64,000 nucleotides of DNA from Actinomadura formosensis NBRC 14204 (GTDB lineage: Bacteria; Actinomycetota; Actinomycetes; Streptosporangiales; Streptosporangiaceae): NCBI RefSeq assembly GCF_001552155.1, contig NZ_BCQQ01000020.1:1-64000 (forward strand), in the 5' to 3' direction. This document shows, in pieces, positions 17,854 through 25,970 of the stretch. How positions within the stretch are numbered: the first letter of the stretch is position 1; every line of letters starts with the position of its first letter. The position numbers and the translations under genes are program-made. The notes below the pieces were generated by a model that worked only from the letters and a program-made list of their open reading frames with translations, did no database searches and had not been told where the DNA came from.

Positions 17854-19517
17854 CCACGACGAGTCACGCCCCGAGCGCGCCGATCGCCGCGCCGCGGACG
17901 AGCAAGGGGCGCATCATCGCCTCCTGGCTGTCGTCCACCGACCACAAGGTGATCGGCTACCTCTACCTGATCACCTCGTTCTTCATGTTCCTGTTCGGCG
18001 GTGTGCTCGCCCTGGTGATCCGGGCGGAGCTGTTCGAGCCGGGCACGCAGATCGTCAGCAACGAGCAGTACAACCAGCTGTTCACCATGCACGGCACGAT
18101 CATGCTGCTGATGTTCGCGACGCCGCTGTTCGCGGGCTTCACCAACGTCATCATGCCGCTGCAGATCGGCGCGCCGGACGTGGCGTTCCCGCGGCTGAAC
18201 ATGCTGGCGTACTGGCTGTTCCTGTTCGGCAGCCTCATCGCCCTCGCCGGCTTCCTGACCCCGGGCGGCGCGGCCAGCTTCGGCTGGTTCGCCTACACCC
18301 CGCTGTCGGACGCGGTGCGCTCGCCGGGCATCGGCGGCGACATGTGGGTGATGGGCCTGGCGATGTCGGGCTTCGGCACCATCATGGGCGCGGTCAACTT
18401 CATCACCACGATCCTGTGCATGCGCGCCCCCGGCATGACGATGTTCCGGCTGCCGATCTTCTCCTGGAACGTCCTGCTGACCTCCATCCTGATCCTGATC
18501 GCCTTCCCGCCGCTGGCGGCGGCGCTGCTCGCCCTGGAGGCCGACCGCAAGCTCGGCGCGCACATCTTCGACGCCGCGCACGGAGGCGCGCTGCTCTGGC
18601 AGCACCTGTTCTGGTTCTTCGGGCATCCGGAGGTCTACATCATCGCCTTGCCCTTCTTCGGCATCGTGACTGAGATCCTCCCGGTGTTCAGCCGCAAGCC
18701 CGTCTTCGGTTACATCGGCCTGGTCTTCGCGACGATCAGCATCGCGGGCCTGTCCATCACCGTGTGGGCGCACCACATGTTCGTCACCGGCCAGGTGCTG
18801 CTGCCGTTCTTCTCCTTCATGACGTTCCTCATCGCCGTGCCCACGGGGGTGAAGTTCTTCAACTGGGTGGGGACGATCTGGCGAGGACAGCTGACGTTCG
18901 AGTCGCCGATGCTGTGGTCGCTGGGCTTCCTGGTGACGTTCCTGTTCGGCGGCCTGACCGGCGTCATCCTGGCCTCCCCGCCGATGGACTTCCAACTGTC
19001 GGACTCCTACTTCGTGGTGGCGCACTTCCACTACGTCGTCTTCGGCACCGTGGTGTTCGCGATGTTCGCGGGCTTCTATTTCTGGTGGCCGAAGTTCACC
19101 GGCAAGATGCTGAACGACAAGCTCGGCCACGTGCACTTCTGGCTGCTCTTCATCGGCTTCCACGGCACGTTCCTCATCCAGCACTGGCTGGGCGCGGCGG
19201 GCATGCCCCGCCGGTACGCCGACTACGCCGCCGAGTTCCACGCGCTGAACGAGATCTCCACCATCTTCTCGTTCATCCTCGGCATCTCCATGCTGCCGTT
19301 CTTCTACAACGTCTACATCACGTGGAAGAAGGGCAAGCGGGTCGAGGTCGACGACCCGTGGGGCTACGCCAACTCGCTGGAGTGGGCCACGTCCTGCCCG
19401 CCGCCGCGGCACAACTTCAACTCGATCCCGAAGATCCGTTCCGAGCGGCCGGCGTTCGACCTGCACCACCCCTACGTGGGTGCCAAGGGCGAACTCGCCG
19501 GGGCGAAGGGAGAGTAG
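17850..19517 (+). CDS. ctaD: Cytochrome c oxidase subunit I
   Basis: A 555-residue haem-copper oxidase core with about 12 transmembrane helices. Seen are the haem a histidine in FTMHGTIML, the CuB/tyrosine loop [10 protein letters not shown], the histidine pair in [10 protein letters not shown], and the haem ligands in [11 protein letters not shown]. It reduces oxygen to water and pumps protons. GTG start shares GTGA with the ctaC stop. ctaF follows three bases later. Confidence 0.97.
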   Translation: MTTTSHAPSAPIAAPRTSKGRIIASWLSSTDHKVIGYLYLITSFFMFLFGGVLALVIRAELFEPGTQIVSNEQYNQLFTMHGTIMLLMFATPLFAGFTNVIMPLQIGAPDVAFPRLNMLAYWLFLFGSLIALAGFLTPGGAASFGWFAYTPLSDAVRSPGIGGDMWVMGLAMSGFGTIMGAVNFITTILCMRAPGMTMFRLPIFSWNVLLTSILILIAFPPLAAALLALEADRKLGAHIFDAAHGGALLWQHLFWFFGHPEVYIIALPFFGIVTEILPVFSRKPVFGYIGLVFATISIAGLSITVWAHHMFVTGQVLLPFFSFMTFLIAVPTGVKFFNWVGTIWRGQLTFESPMLWSLGFLVTFLFGGLTGVILASPPMDFQLSDSYFVVAHFHYVVFGTVVFAMFAGFYFWWPKFTGKMLNDKLGHVHFWLLFIGFHGTFLIQHWLGAAGMPRRYADYAAEFHALNEISTIFSFILGISMLPFFYNVYITWKKGKRVEVDDPWGYANSLEWATSCPPPRHNFNSIPKIRSERPAFDLHHPYVGAKGELAGAKGE

Positions 19518-19520
19518 CCG

Positions 19521-19931
19521 ATGCGCGTCCAGGCGTTCATGTTCTACGGGTGCGCGGTCTTCTTCCTCGTGACCGACATCGTGTACTGGCTCTGGTCCAA
19601 GGACTGGACGGGCACCACCGCGCTCGCGCTGGCCGTCGGCCTCGCCGGGCTCGTCGGGTTCTACGTCCACTTCACGATCCGCCGTCTCGAGCGCGCCAAC
19701 GCGGGTCCGCTGTTCGAGGACGACCCCGAGGGCGAGATCGCGGACGCGGCCGGTGAGCTGGGCTTCTTCAGCCCGCACAGCTGGTGGCCGCTGTTCGTGG
19801 GGCTGTCGGCCGCGACCGTGACGCTCGGCGTCGTGTTCGGCTGGTGGCTGGTCATCCTCGGCGCGGCCGCCGCGATCCTGACCTCGATCGGTCTGGTCTT
19901 CGAGTACTACCGGGGTCATTTCGCCCACTGA
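19521..19931 (+). CDS. ctaF: Cytochrome c oxidase subunit IV, actinobacterial type
   Basis: A 136-residue protein with four transmembrane segments (two at ~5-50, two at ~90-125) separated by a charged loop. It matches the actinobacterial CtaF family, a structural subunit of the bcc-aa3 supercomplex. It closes the ctaC-D-F operon, followed by a strong terminator. Confidence 0.92.
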   Translation: MRVQAFMFYGCAVFFLVTDIVYWLWSKDWTGTTALALAVGLAGLVGFYVHFTIRRLERANAGPLFEDDPEGEIADAAGELGFFSPHSWWPLFVGLSAATVTLGVVFGWWLVILGAAAAILTSIGLVFEYYRGHFAH

Positions 19932-19952
19932 TCAGTAAAGGATCCCCATCGG

Positions 19953-19990
19953 GGGCCGGTGCCCGCTTTCCAGCGGGTACCGGCCCTTTC
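19953..19990 (+). terminator. Rho-independent terminator of ctaCDF
   Basis: GGGCCGGTGCCCGC (19953-19966) pairs with GCGGGTACCGGCCC (19973-19986), 14 bp with a single G-T wobble and a 6-base loop, followed by TTTC. Confidence 0.88.
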
Positions 19991-20065
19991 ACATACTGGG
20001 CGCCGTTCCAGCGACCGGGCTGGGCAGGCGGACCGATCGCCCAGGAGGACGACCGGGGGGACCAC

Positions 20066-21355
20066 ATGCCGGTAGGTGGCTCAGGACCGGGGGACCGGGG
20101 ACGGCGCGCCGCCGCCGTGCTCGTCGGCGCGAGCGTGGTGGCGGGAGCCGCGGCGTGCTCGGGCGGCGGCGAGGCGGATGTCGGGAACGCCGTGCGGCTC
20201 GCGGTGTCGCCGATGGGCGGCACGAGCAGGCTCAGACCGGACAGCCAGATCGACGTCCGGGCGCACGGCGGCACGATCGAGAACGTCACGGTGTCGGCCG
20301 GGGGCCGCGAGGTCGCGGGCGATCTCAGCGCGGACCGGACGCGGTGGCAGTCGCGCTGGACGCTGGAGCCGGGCGAGACGTACCTGGTCAACGCGACGGC
20401 GCTCGGCAAGGACGGCAGGACCCGCACGGTCTCCAGCCGCTTCACCACCGCCGAGGTCACGAAGACGAACGACGTGACGATCGAGGCGCCCTACAACAGG
20501 GAGACCGTCGGCGTCGGCATCCCGATCATCGTGCACTTCGCGCGGGCGGTGAAGGACCGGGCGGCGGTCGAGCGGGCGCTGGAGGTCACGGCCGACAAGA
20601 CGGTCGAGGGCGCCTGGCACTGGTTCGGTGACAAGGAGGTCGTGTTCCGGACGAAGGACTACTGGCCCGCCCACACGAAGGTGAAGTTCCAGGCCCATCT
20701 CGCCGGGGTGCGCACGGGCGGGGACGTGTACGGCGGTAAGAACCACGCCGTCGACTTCAAGATCGGTGACTCGCACATCTCCACGGCGGGCGAGGACACC
20801 CACAAGATGGTCGTGATGGTCAACGGCAAGAAGGCCCGCACCATCCCGACCAGCATGGGGCGCGGCGGCAGCCGCATGTACACCACCACCAACGGGGTCC
20901 ATCTGTCGATGGACAAGGAGGACCCCACCATCATGACGTCGGACTGGATGGGCTGTGGTGCCGGTTGCGCGGGCTACTACAGCCTGACCGTGTACAAGGC
21001 CGTACGGATCTCCGACAGCGGCGAGTACGTGCACAGCGCGCCGTGGTCGGTCGGGTCCCAGGGCAGCGAGAACGTCAGCCACGGCTGCATCAACGTCAGC
21101 CCGTCCAACGCCAAGTGGTTCTACAACCTCAGCTATCGGGGCGACCCGGTGAAGGTGACGGGGAGCAATCGGGAACTGGAGCCGGAGAACGGCTGGGGCT
21201 ACTGGCAGCTCGGCTGGCGGAACTGGGTGAAGGGCAGCGCGCTGAAGCGGTCGGTGACGACCGCGCCGCACGCGGACGCCGCGACGCTGGCGGCCCAGCA
21301 GGGCAGGGGAGCCGGGCCGAAGGCCCCGGCCAAGCGGGGGACCCAGGGGAACTGA
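20066..21355 (+). CDS. L,D-transpeptidase (YkuD), lipoprotein
   Basis: A 429-residue exported enzyme. A signal segment ends in the lipobox AGAAAC (C31). Two immunoglobulin-like domains (~45-260) precede the YkuD catalytic domain with SHGCIN (H339, C341), as in LdtMt2-type enzymes that form 3-3 peptidoglycan cross-links. A Trp-rich C-terminal segment (NGWGYWQLGWRNW) and an Ala/Gly-rich tail follow. The ATG at 20066 follows CGGGGGGACCAC and gives a proper signal peptide. It converges with the M48 gene, six bases apart. Confidence 0.93.
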   Translation: MPVGGSGPGDRGRRAAAVLVGASVVAGAAACSGGGEADVGNAVRLAVSPMGGTSRLRPDSQIDVRAHGGTIENVTVSAGGREVAGDLSADRTRWQSRWTLEPGETYLVNATALGKDGRTRTVSSRFTTAEVTKTNDVTIEAPYNRETVGVGIPIIVHFARAVKDRAAVERALEVTADKTVEGAWHWFGDKEVVFRTKDYWPAHTKVKFQAHLAGVRTGGDVYGGKNHAVDFKIGDSHISTAGEDTHKMVVMVNGKKARTIPTSMGRGGSRMYTTTNGVHLSMDKEDPTIMTSDWMGCGAGCAGYYSLTVYKAVRISDSGEYVHSAPWSVGSQGSENVSHGCINVSPSNAKWFYNLSYRGDPVKVTGSNRELEPENGWGYWQLGWRNWVKGSALKRSVTTAPHADAATLAAQQGRGAGPKAPAKRGTQGN

Positions 21356-21361
21356 CGCCGC

Positions 21362-22777
21362 TCACCGCAGCGGCGGCGGGACCTCGGTGTGATTCATGCG
21401 GGCCCAGTCACGGGCCATGGCGATCCGGTCGGGCCCCGACGGGTGGGTCATCCACAGCAGGTACTCCATGACGTCGGGGCTCAGATCGGAGATGTTGCGC
21501 ACCGACAGCGTGCGCTGCATCGACACGAACGTCGACGGGTCGCGGGTGAGGTTCAGCGCGTGCGCGTCCGCCCGGGCCTCGATGCGCCGGCTGACGAGGT
21601 TCTGGACGGGCGCGGCGAGCTGCGTCCCGGCGGTCACGAGCGCGAGCAGGAGGGCGATGGAGCGCGGGTCCGCCGCCCCGCGCGTCCCGCGCCCGCCGGG
21701 CGCGTCCGGCGGCGCGCCGCCGGGATCGACTCCCGCGCGCCGCAGGAGCCGCGGAGAGGTCATCAGGGGGTACAGCAGGCACAGCGCCCCGGCGATGCCC
21801 AGCGCGCCCACCAGCGTGCCCCACAGGACGTCGTCGCGCTTGGCATGGCCCAGTTCGTGCCCGACGATCGACTCGATCTGCGGGCGCGGCGACTTCAGCA
21901 GCGTGTCGTACAGGACGATGCGGCGGGTGGAGCCGAACCCGGACACGTAGGCGTTCAGCGACGTCGTCCGGCGGGAGGCGTCCGCGACGAGGACGTCCTC
22001 GACGGGCACGCCGTCGCGCTTCGCCATCGCGAGCAGGTCGCCGCGCAACCGCCCCTGCGGCAGCGAGTGGAACCTGTTGAACACCGGCTCGACCGCGACC
22101 GGGTAGATGAACGACACGAGCACGACGAGAACGAACCCGCCCGCGGCGGCGCCCGCCCACCAGTAGCGCGGGAACCGGCGGATGAGGGCGTACAGGAGCA
22201 GCAGGGCGACGGTGGAGACGACCCAGGTGACGCCGAGGGACTTCAGCTGGTCGACGAGCCACGCGGGCCAGCCCTGCGTGGACAGCCCGTACCGGCGCAG
22301 CACCGACTCGCTCCAGATGCGGAACGGGAGCCCGGCGAGACGCAGCAGCGTCGTGAGCGCGGTGGCCGCGACGATGATTGTGAGCGGGCGGCGGCGGGTA
22401 CGGGCGGTGACCCAGCCGATGAAGCGGGCGCCGAGCGGGGTCAGGCCGAGGACGAGGATCAGCGCGAGGCCCGCGAGGAGCCCCGTGTAGGCGGGCGGGT
22501 TGACGGCCGAGTCGAACGCCCTGGAGCGGGAGATCTCGGCGGGGGGGAAGTCGAGCGCGGGATCGGCCTTGACGCCTCCGCCGGGGACGTGGCCGGGGAG
22601 CGGATTCCACGGGGTGGTCAGGGCGAGGACGGCCGCGACCGAGGCGAACAGCACGGCGGCGGCGACGGCGGCGGCGATCCGGGGACGCCGCGCCCGGGCG
22701 GTCCGGCCGGGCCCGCCGGCGACGGCCCCGGTCCCGTCCCCGTCGACCCGGCCCTTGTCCGCCTCCGCCTCGCTCAT
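21362..22777 (-). CDS. M48 family peptidase, Ste24/CAAX-protease-like
   Basis: A 471-residue integral membrane metalloprotease. An N-terminal helix and a long extracytoplasmic loop are followed by several transmembrane segments, the zinc motif VGHELGHAKRDD and the third ligand region RRIEARADAHALNL. This is the Ste24-like arrangement, distinct from the two HtpX proteins here. The ATG at 22777 shares ATGA with the stop of the upstream gene, so it is translated together with the HExxH protein. Confidence 0.88.
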   Translation of the reverse strand: MSEAEADKGRVDGDGTGAVAGGPGRTARARRPRIAAAVAAAVLFASVAAVLALTTPWNPLPGHVPGGGVKADPALDFPPAEISRSRAFDSAVNPPAYTGLLAGLALILVLGLTPLGARFIGWVTARTRRRPLTIIVAATALTTLLRLAGLPFRIWSESVLRRYGLSTQGWPAWLVDQLKSLGVTWVVSTVALLLLYALIRRFPRYWWAGAAAGGFVLVVLVSFIYPVAVEPVFNRFHSLPQGRLRGDLLAMAKRDGVPVEDVLVADASRRTTSLNAYVSGFGSTRRIVLYDTLLKSPRPQIESIVGHELGHAKRDDVLWGTLVGALGIAGALCLLYPLMTSPRLLRRAGVDPGGAPPDAPGGRGTRGAADPRSIALLLALVTAGTQLAAPVQNLVSRRIEARADAHALNLTRDPSTFVSMQRTLSVRNISDLSPDVMEYLLWMTHPSGPDRIAMARDWARMNHTEVPPPLR

Positions 22778-24114
22778 GCGAGCTCCTTCTTCACATAGTC
22801 GCGCCACAGGGTGGTGAATCGGTCCCGGTTGAGGCCCAGCACGTCGCGCAGCGCGGCGGCCTCCGGGACGCGCCCGGCGGCCCGGTAGAGCCGCACGAGC
22901 GCCGGCTCACCGTACCGGTCGGCGACCATCCGGCAGGCGAGCCAGGCCTCCTGGTAGGCCTGGGAGAGCCGCGGGGAGCCGCCGGCGAACTCGGCCGCCG
23001 CGGGCAGGGCGTCCGGCGGCCGTCCGGCGGTGACCTCGCGGCGCAGCTCGCCCGCCGCCGACCGGACGCTGATCTTGACCCGCCGGTAGCCGACATAGTC
23101 GGCGAAGCCCTCGATGAGCCACAGCGGGGTGCGCCGGTCGCGGGCGCCGCCGGTGGCGACGTGGGTCAGCTCGTGCGTCAGGACGACGTCGCGGCCGAGT
23201 CCGTTGAGGCGGCCGAAAGTGCCGGGGGAGACGATGACCCTGTCCTCGCCCCGGCCGCCGGTGGACGGCGCCGGGGACGTTCCGGGAGGCGTGGGGGGCC
23301 GTTCCCCCTCGTCCCGCTCGATTCGCGCGGGGGGCACGACGGTGGCGAGCGCGGCGATCTGCCCGAGGCTCTGGCCGGGCCCGGCCAGGGCGGAGGCGAG
23401 GTCCGTGCCGGCGGGGACGAGCGCGACGACCCGCTGGGCCCACCCCTTGCCGACGACGCCCGTGACGACCGGCGCGGCGGCGTCCAGCCGCTTGGCGATG
23501 CCTTCGAGGCCGGTGGTGTCGCCTATGACGAGGCTGGCGCGGCCTTTGACCACGGTCAGGGGGCCGCCGTCCCAGATGTCGGCGTCGTCCTTGAAGCCGT
23601 GCGCCGTCCCATCGCCGACGATCGTCCAGGTGCCGGAGCCGGGGGCGAGCGTGAGGTAGCGGGTGCGGCTCACGTAGCCCTTGTCGAAGCCCCGTAGCTT
23701 GTAGCGCACCTCCAGGCGGACCACTGCGCTCTCGTCGTCCACGGCCTGGGTGCCGGAGATGAGCTCCTGCCAGCCTTCCAGCGGGAGCTTGCGGAGGTTG
23801 CCGTATATGCGGGCCTGGACGTCCTGGAACGCCTTGGGCGCGTCGCCCACTGTGGCGAGGAACGCGATGCGGTCGCCGTCCCGCACGGCACGGGCGCGGT
23901 TGGCGAGGGTGGCACGGGCGGCGTCGAGGCTGAACGGCGCGGCGGCCCTCGGAGTGCGGGCGGGCGACGCCGCGTCGCCGCCGGACCGGACGCCGAGCAG
24001 GCCGGCGCCTCCCGCGGCCAGCACGGCGGCCCCGCCCGCGCCCAGAGCGAGAGCCCTGCGCCGCGTCACGGGACCGCCGTGCTCCGGACCGCCGTGCTCC
24101 GGACCGTCCTCCAT
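22774..24114 (-). CDS. Exported HExxH (gluzincin-like) putative metallopeptidase
   Basis: A 446-residue protein I do not recognise beyond its active-site pattern. It starts with a twin-arginine-like TRRRALALGAGGAAVLAAGGAGLLG segment (two pieces), then a ~200-residue region of possible NTF2-like/cystatin-like folds, then a zinc motif LTHELTHVATGG with a downstream glutamate in WLIEGFADYVGYR, as in gluzincins. A Pro-rich insert at ~265-285 precedes the motif. TAGGAT (24122-24127) lies seven bases before the ATG. It lies between the CHAP gene and the M48 gene. Confidence 0.7.
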   Translation of the reverse strand: MEDGPEHGGPEHGGPVTRRRALALGAGGAAVLAAGGAGLLGVRSGGDAASPARTPRAAAPFSLDAARATLANRARAVRDGDRIAFLATVGDAPKAFQDVQARIYGNLRKLPLEGWQELISGTQAVDDESAVVRLEVRYKLRGFDKGYVSRTRYLTLAPGSGTWTIVGDGTAHGFKDDADIWDGGPLTVVKGRASLVIGDTTGLEGIAKRLDAAAPVVTGVVGKGWAQRVVALVPAGTDLASALAGPGQSLGQIAALATVVPPARIERDEGERPPTPPGTSPAPSTGGRGEDRVIVSPGTFGRLNGLGRDVVLTHELTHVATGGARDRRTPLWLIEGFADYVGYRRVKISVRSAAGELRREVTAGRPPDALPAAAEFAGGSPRLSQAYQEAWLACRMVADRYGEPALVRLYRAAGRVPEAAALRDVLGLNRDRFTTLWRDYVKKELA

Positions 24115-24153
24115 GGGCGTGATCCTATGCAGCCCGCGTCGTCCGGGGGCTCA

Positions 24154-24966
24154 TCACGGCTTGTAGCCGGGGTATCCGTAGCCGACGATGTCGTCGACCG
24201 GACGCTCCTTGATCCTGACGGCGTTGCCGGTGTTGCCCTCGACGGCTTCGATCGTGCCGTCGTCGACCTTCTTGACCACCATGCCGACGTGCCGGATGTC
24301 CTCGACGTCCTTGCTGCCGTCCCAGGCGTAGAAGACGATCGCGCCCGGCCTCGGGTCGGTGCCCCAGCGGCCGTGCTCCTGGAACCAGCGGGCGTGGGCG
24401 ACGGTCCAGGCGTCGCTGCCGATCTGGTCGGTGAAGCCGATCTGCTCGCCGATCCAGGAGATGAACATGTCGCACCACTGTGCGTCGCCGTACTCGCTGA
24501 TGGAGCCGCCGTCGCGGGCGACGGTCTCCCCGGCGCGCGCGGTGCCCATGTACCACTTCTGGAACTTGGTCTCGCCGCCGCTGTCCTCTTCCACACCGAC
24601 CTGGGACTTGGCGAGCTTGATGGCCTCGTCGGCGGTGGGCCGGGCATCCCCGGTCTTCTGGGGGGCGGCCTTCGGGCGGTCCTGGGTTTCCTGTGCGGGG
24701 GACGTCCGGGGCTCGGCCTTGGACGTGCTCTTGGCCGGACCCTTGCCCGCCTTCTTGGCATCCGCCTTCTTGACGGGGGCGGCACCGGCCGCCGCGGCCG
24801 TCGCCGGGGCGGAGCCGAACGGCAGGACGGACGCCTGCGCGGTGGCCGCCGCGGTACCGAGGACGGCGGCGCCGACGATTACGCCGCCGGTCGTCCGCCA
24901 TGTGAGGGACAGGGGGCCCGGCTTGCGGTGCCTGCCCGGGACCTTCTTGCAATGTTCGCGTGGCAA
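24154..24966 (-). CDS. Secreted CHAP-domain peptidoglycan hydrolase
   Basis: A 270-residue secreted protein. A long signal sequence (basic, then GGVIVGAAVLGTAAATAQAS) is followed by an Ala/Lys-rich linker (~60-105) and a CHAP domain with the catalytic Cys in DAQWCDMFISW, His in RHVGMVV and a Glu/Asn in VEGNTG. It probably cuts stem peptides or cross-bridges. TTG at 24966 is the likely start: GAGGAG (24975-24980) lies eight bases upstream. Two ydaO-type riboswitches precede it, so expression should fall or rise with cyclic di-AMP. Confidence 0.87.
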   Translation of the reverse strand: MPREHCKKVPGRHRKPGPLSLTWRTTGGVIVGAAVLGTAAATAQASVLPFGSAPATAAAAGAAPVKKADAKKAGKGPAKSTSKAEPRTSPAQETQDRPKAAPQKTGDARPTADEAIKLAKSQVGVEEDSGGETKFQKWYMGTARAGETVARDGGSISEYGDAQWCDMFISWIGEQIGFTDQIGSDAWTVAHARWFQEHGRWGTDPRPGAIVFYAWDGSKDVEDIRHVGMVVKKVDDGTIEAVEGNTGNAVRIKERPVDDIVGYGYPGYKP

Positions 24967-24990
24967 GGGGGGATCTCCTCGACTTCCATG

Positions 24991-25138
24991 CCGCCTACCG
25001 GGTTAGCTGACGGGTTCGGGCCTGGAAGGCGCCCTACGGCCCGCGGGCAGGCCGATTCACCCCGAAAGAGAAAGGACACGATGGGTCCCCGGCTCCGCGT
25101 CCGGTGCGCGTGCGCACGGCGGTCCGCGGACTCGGCGG
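24991..25138 (-). ncRNA. ydaO/yuaA-type cyclic di-AMP riboswitch, proximal copy
   Basis: Read on the minus strand the segment has the conserved blocks of the ydaO class in order: GAGCCGGGGACCCA, CGGGGTGAATCGGC, GTAGGG, CCCGAACCCGTCAGCTAA, CCCGGTAGGCGG. The closing helix P1 can form from CCGCC (25134-25138) and GGCGG (24991-24995). It ends ten bases before the GAGGAG ribosome site of the CHAP gene, so it may control translation or transcription of that gene. In actinobacteria this class binds c-di-AMP and precedes cell-wall hydrolase genes. Confidence 0.93.
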
Positions 25139-25220
25139 TGGCGTGCCCGGGGGACGGGCACACCGGTTTCGGATGGGGGCTCGCACGGGCGGAGGCGCCC
25201 GCGGAGTGCAGGGGGGGTCC

Positions 25221-25251
25221 GGGCGTGGCCGCACGACGGGCGGCCACGCCC
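25221..25251. terminator. Strong hairpin between the two riboswitches
   Basis: GGGCGTGGCCGC (25221-25232) pairs perfectly with GCGGCCACGCCC (25240-25251) around a 7-base loop. On the minus strand it begins ~37 bases after the distal riboswitch, in the position of an expression platform; there is no U-run, as is usual for actinobacterial terminators. Confidence 0.7.
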
Positions 25252-25288
25252 AGGTAACGCTGCGGAACTCACTCCTTCGCTCTTCCAG

Positions 25289-25460
25289 ACGCCTACCGGG
25301 TTAGCTGACGGGTTCGGGCGTGGAAGTGGCCCTACGGCGGCTCTCACCGGGGGTGGGAGAGACACGCCGATTCACCCCGGGTGCCGGAATGCCCGTCCGG
25401 GAGGTCTCCCGGACTCCGGCGATGTGGGTCCCCGGTTCCGCGCTTCGGCGGATTCGGCGC
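25289..25460 (-). ncRNA. ydaO/yuaA-type cyclic di-AMP riboswitch, distal copy
   Basis: A second complete element of the same class: GAACCGGGGACCCA, CCGGGGTGAATCGGC, GTAGGGCC, CCCGAACCCGTCAGCTAA and CCCGGTAGGCG on the minus strand, with P1 from CGCC (25456-25459) and GGCG (25290-25293). A 14-bp-scale stem-loop (GTCCGGGAGACCTCCCGGAC) fills the variable arm. Downstream is GAAGGAG (25272-25278), at the same place as the proximal copy's ribosome site but with no start codon at a workable distance. Confidence 0.93.
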
Positions 25461-25893
25461 TGCCGCTGCGATCCTGGGGGCGAGATGGGGCCCGGCGCGG
25501 GACCTGTCTCCCGCGTGCGAACGAGCGGCGCCTGATGTTGTGTGCGGACGCCGGCCCGGTTCCGGGGGCGTCCGGGGTTGCCTGACCCGGGGGAACCGCC
25601 GTGGCTGCGCGCTCAGCGCCATGCACGCCGTGAGCGTGCGCACGGTGGCCCGGGTCGGCCGTGCGGTCCGCGTGGGACCGCTGTGCGGCACCGTCCGGTG
25701 CCGCGGGGGCGACGCGTGGGTCGTGCCGCCCGGGTGGCGGCACATGGCTCGTGCCGCCGTCACGCGGCGGACGAACGCGCCGCGCGGGGTCGGGGCGCCT
25801 GGCGGGCGCCGCGGGGCTACGGCGCCTGGAGGGCGCCGTGAGTGGTGACAACGTACCAAAGCCCCAACAGAAGGCAAACCCCTACAAAATTAA
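25461..25893. other. Non-coding stretch upstream of the riboswitches
   Basis: About 430 bases between the distal riboswitch and the NlpC/P60 terminator. Several open frames cross it on both strands but none has a ribosome site, family resemblance or normal amino-acid composition (all are Arg/Pro/Gly rich). It should hold the promoter for the riboswitch transcript; I could not identify a convincing -35/-10 pair. Confidence 0.5.
25794..25837. repeat. Two short GGCGCC hairpin repeats
   Basis: GGCGCCTGGCGGGCGCC (25794-25810) and GGCGCCTGGAGGGCGCC (25821-25837) differ by one base and are 27 bases apart; each can fold into a small hairpin. No function is evident. Confidence 0.6.
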
Positions 25894-25922
25894 CAACGGA
25901 CCAGGTCAAGCCTGGTCCGTTG
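25894..25922 (-). terminator. Terminator of the NlpC/P60 gene
   Basis: CAACGGACCAGG (25894-25905) and CCTGGTCCGTTG (25911-25922) form a perfect 12-bp stem with a 5-base loop. On the minus strand it is followed by TTAATTTTGT, a genuine U-rich tail, 48 bases after the gene's stop codon. Confidence 0.9.
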
Positions 25923-25970
25923 CGAAAAGAGAGCTCCGTTACGCCCTCCGCGGGGCGTGGGACGGGGCCG

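Noticed and set aside
17715-19928. A 737-codon minus-strand open frame opposite ctaD and ctaF
   Set aside because: Its sequence is low-complexity (Glu/Arg/His/Val) and lies wholly opposite the clearly coding oxidase genes.
25034-25535. Several 60-160-codon open frames across the riboswitch leader
   Set aside because: They cross conserved riboswitch blocks, lack start signals and have Arg/Pro-rich shadow composition.
25794-25837. Possible start of a CRISPR or larger repeat array
   Set aside because: Only two short self-complementary units occur, with no spacers of regular length and no cas genes.
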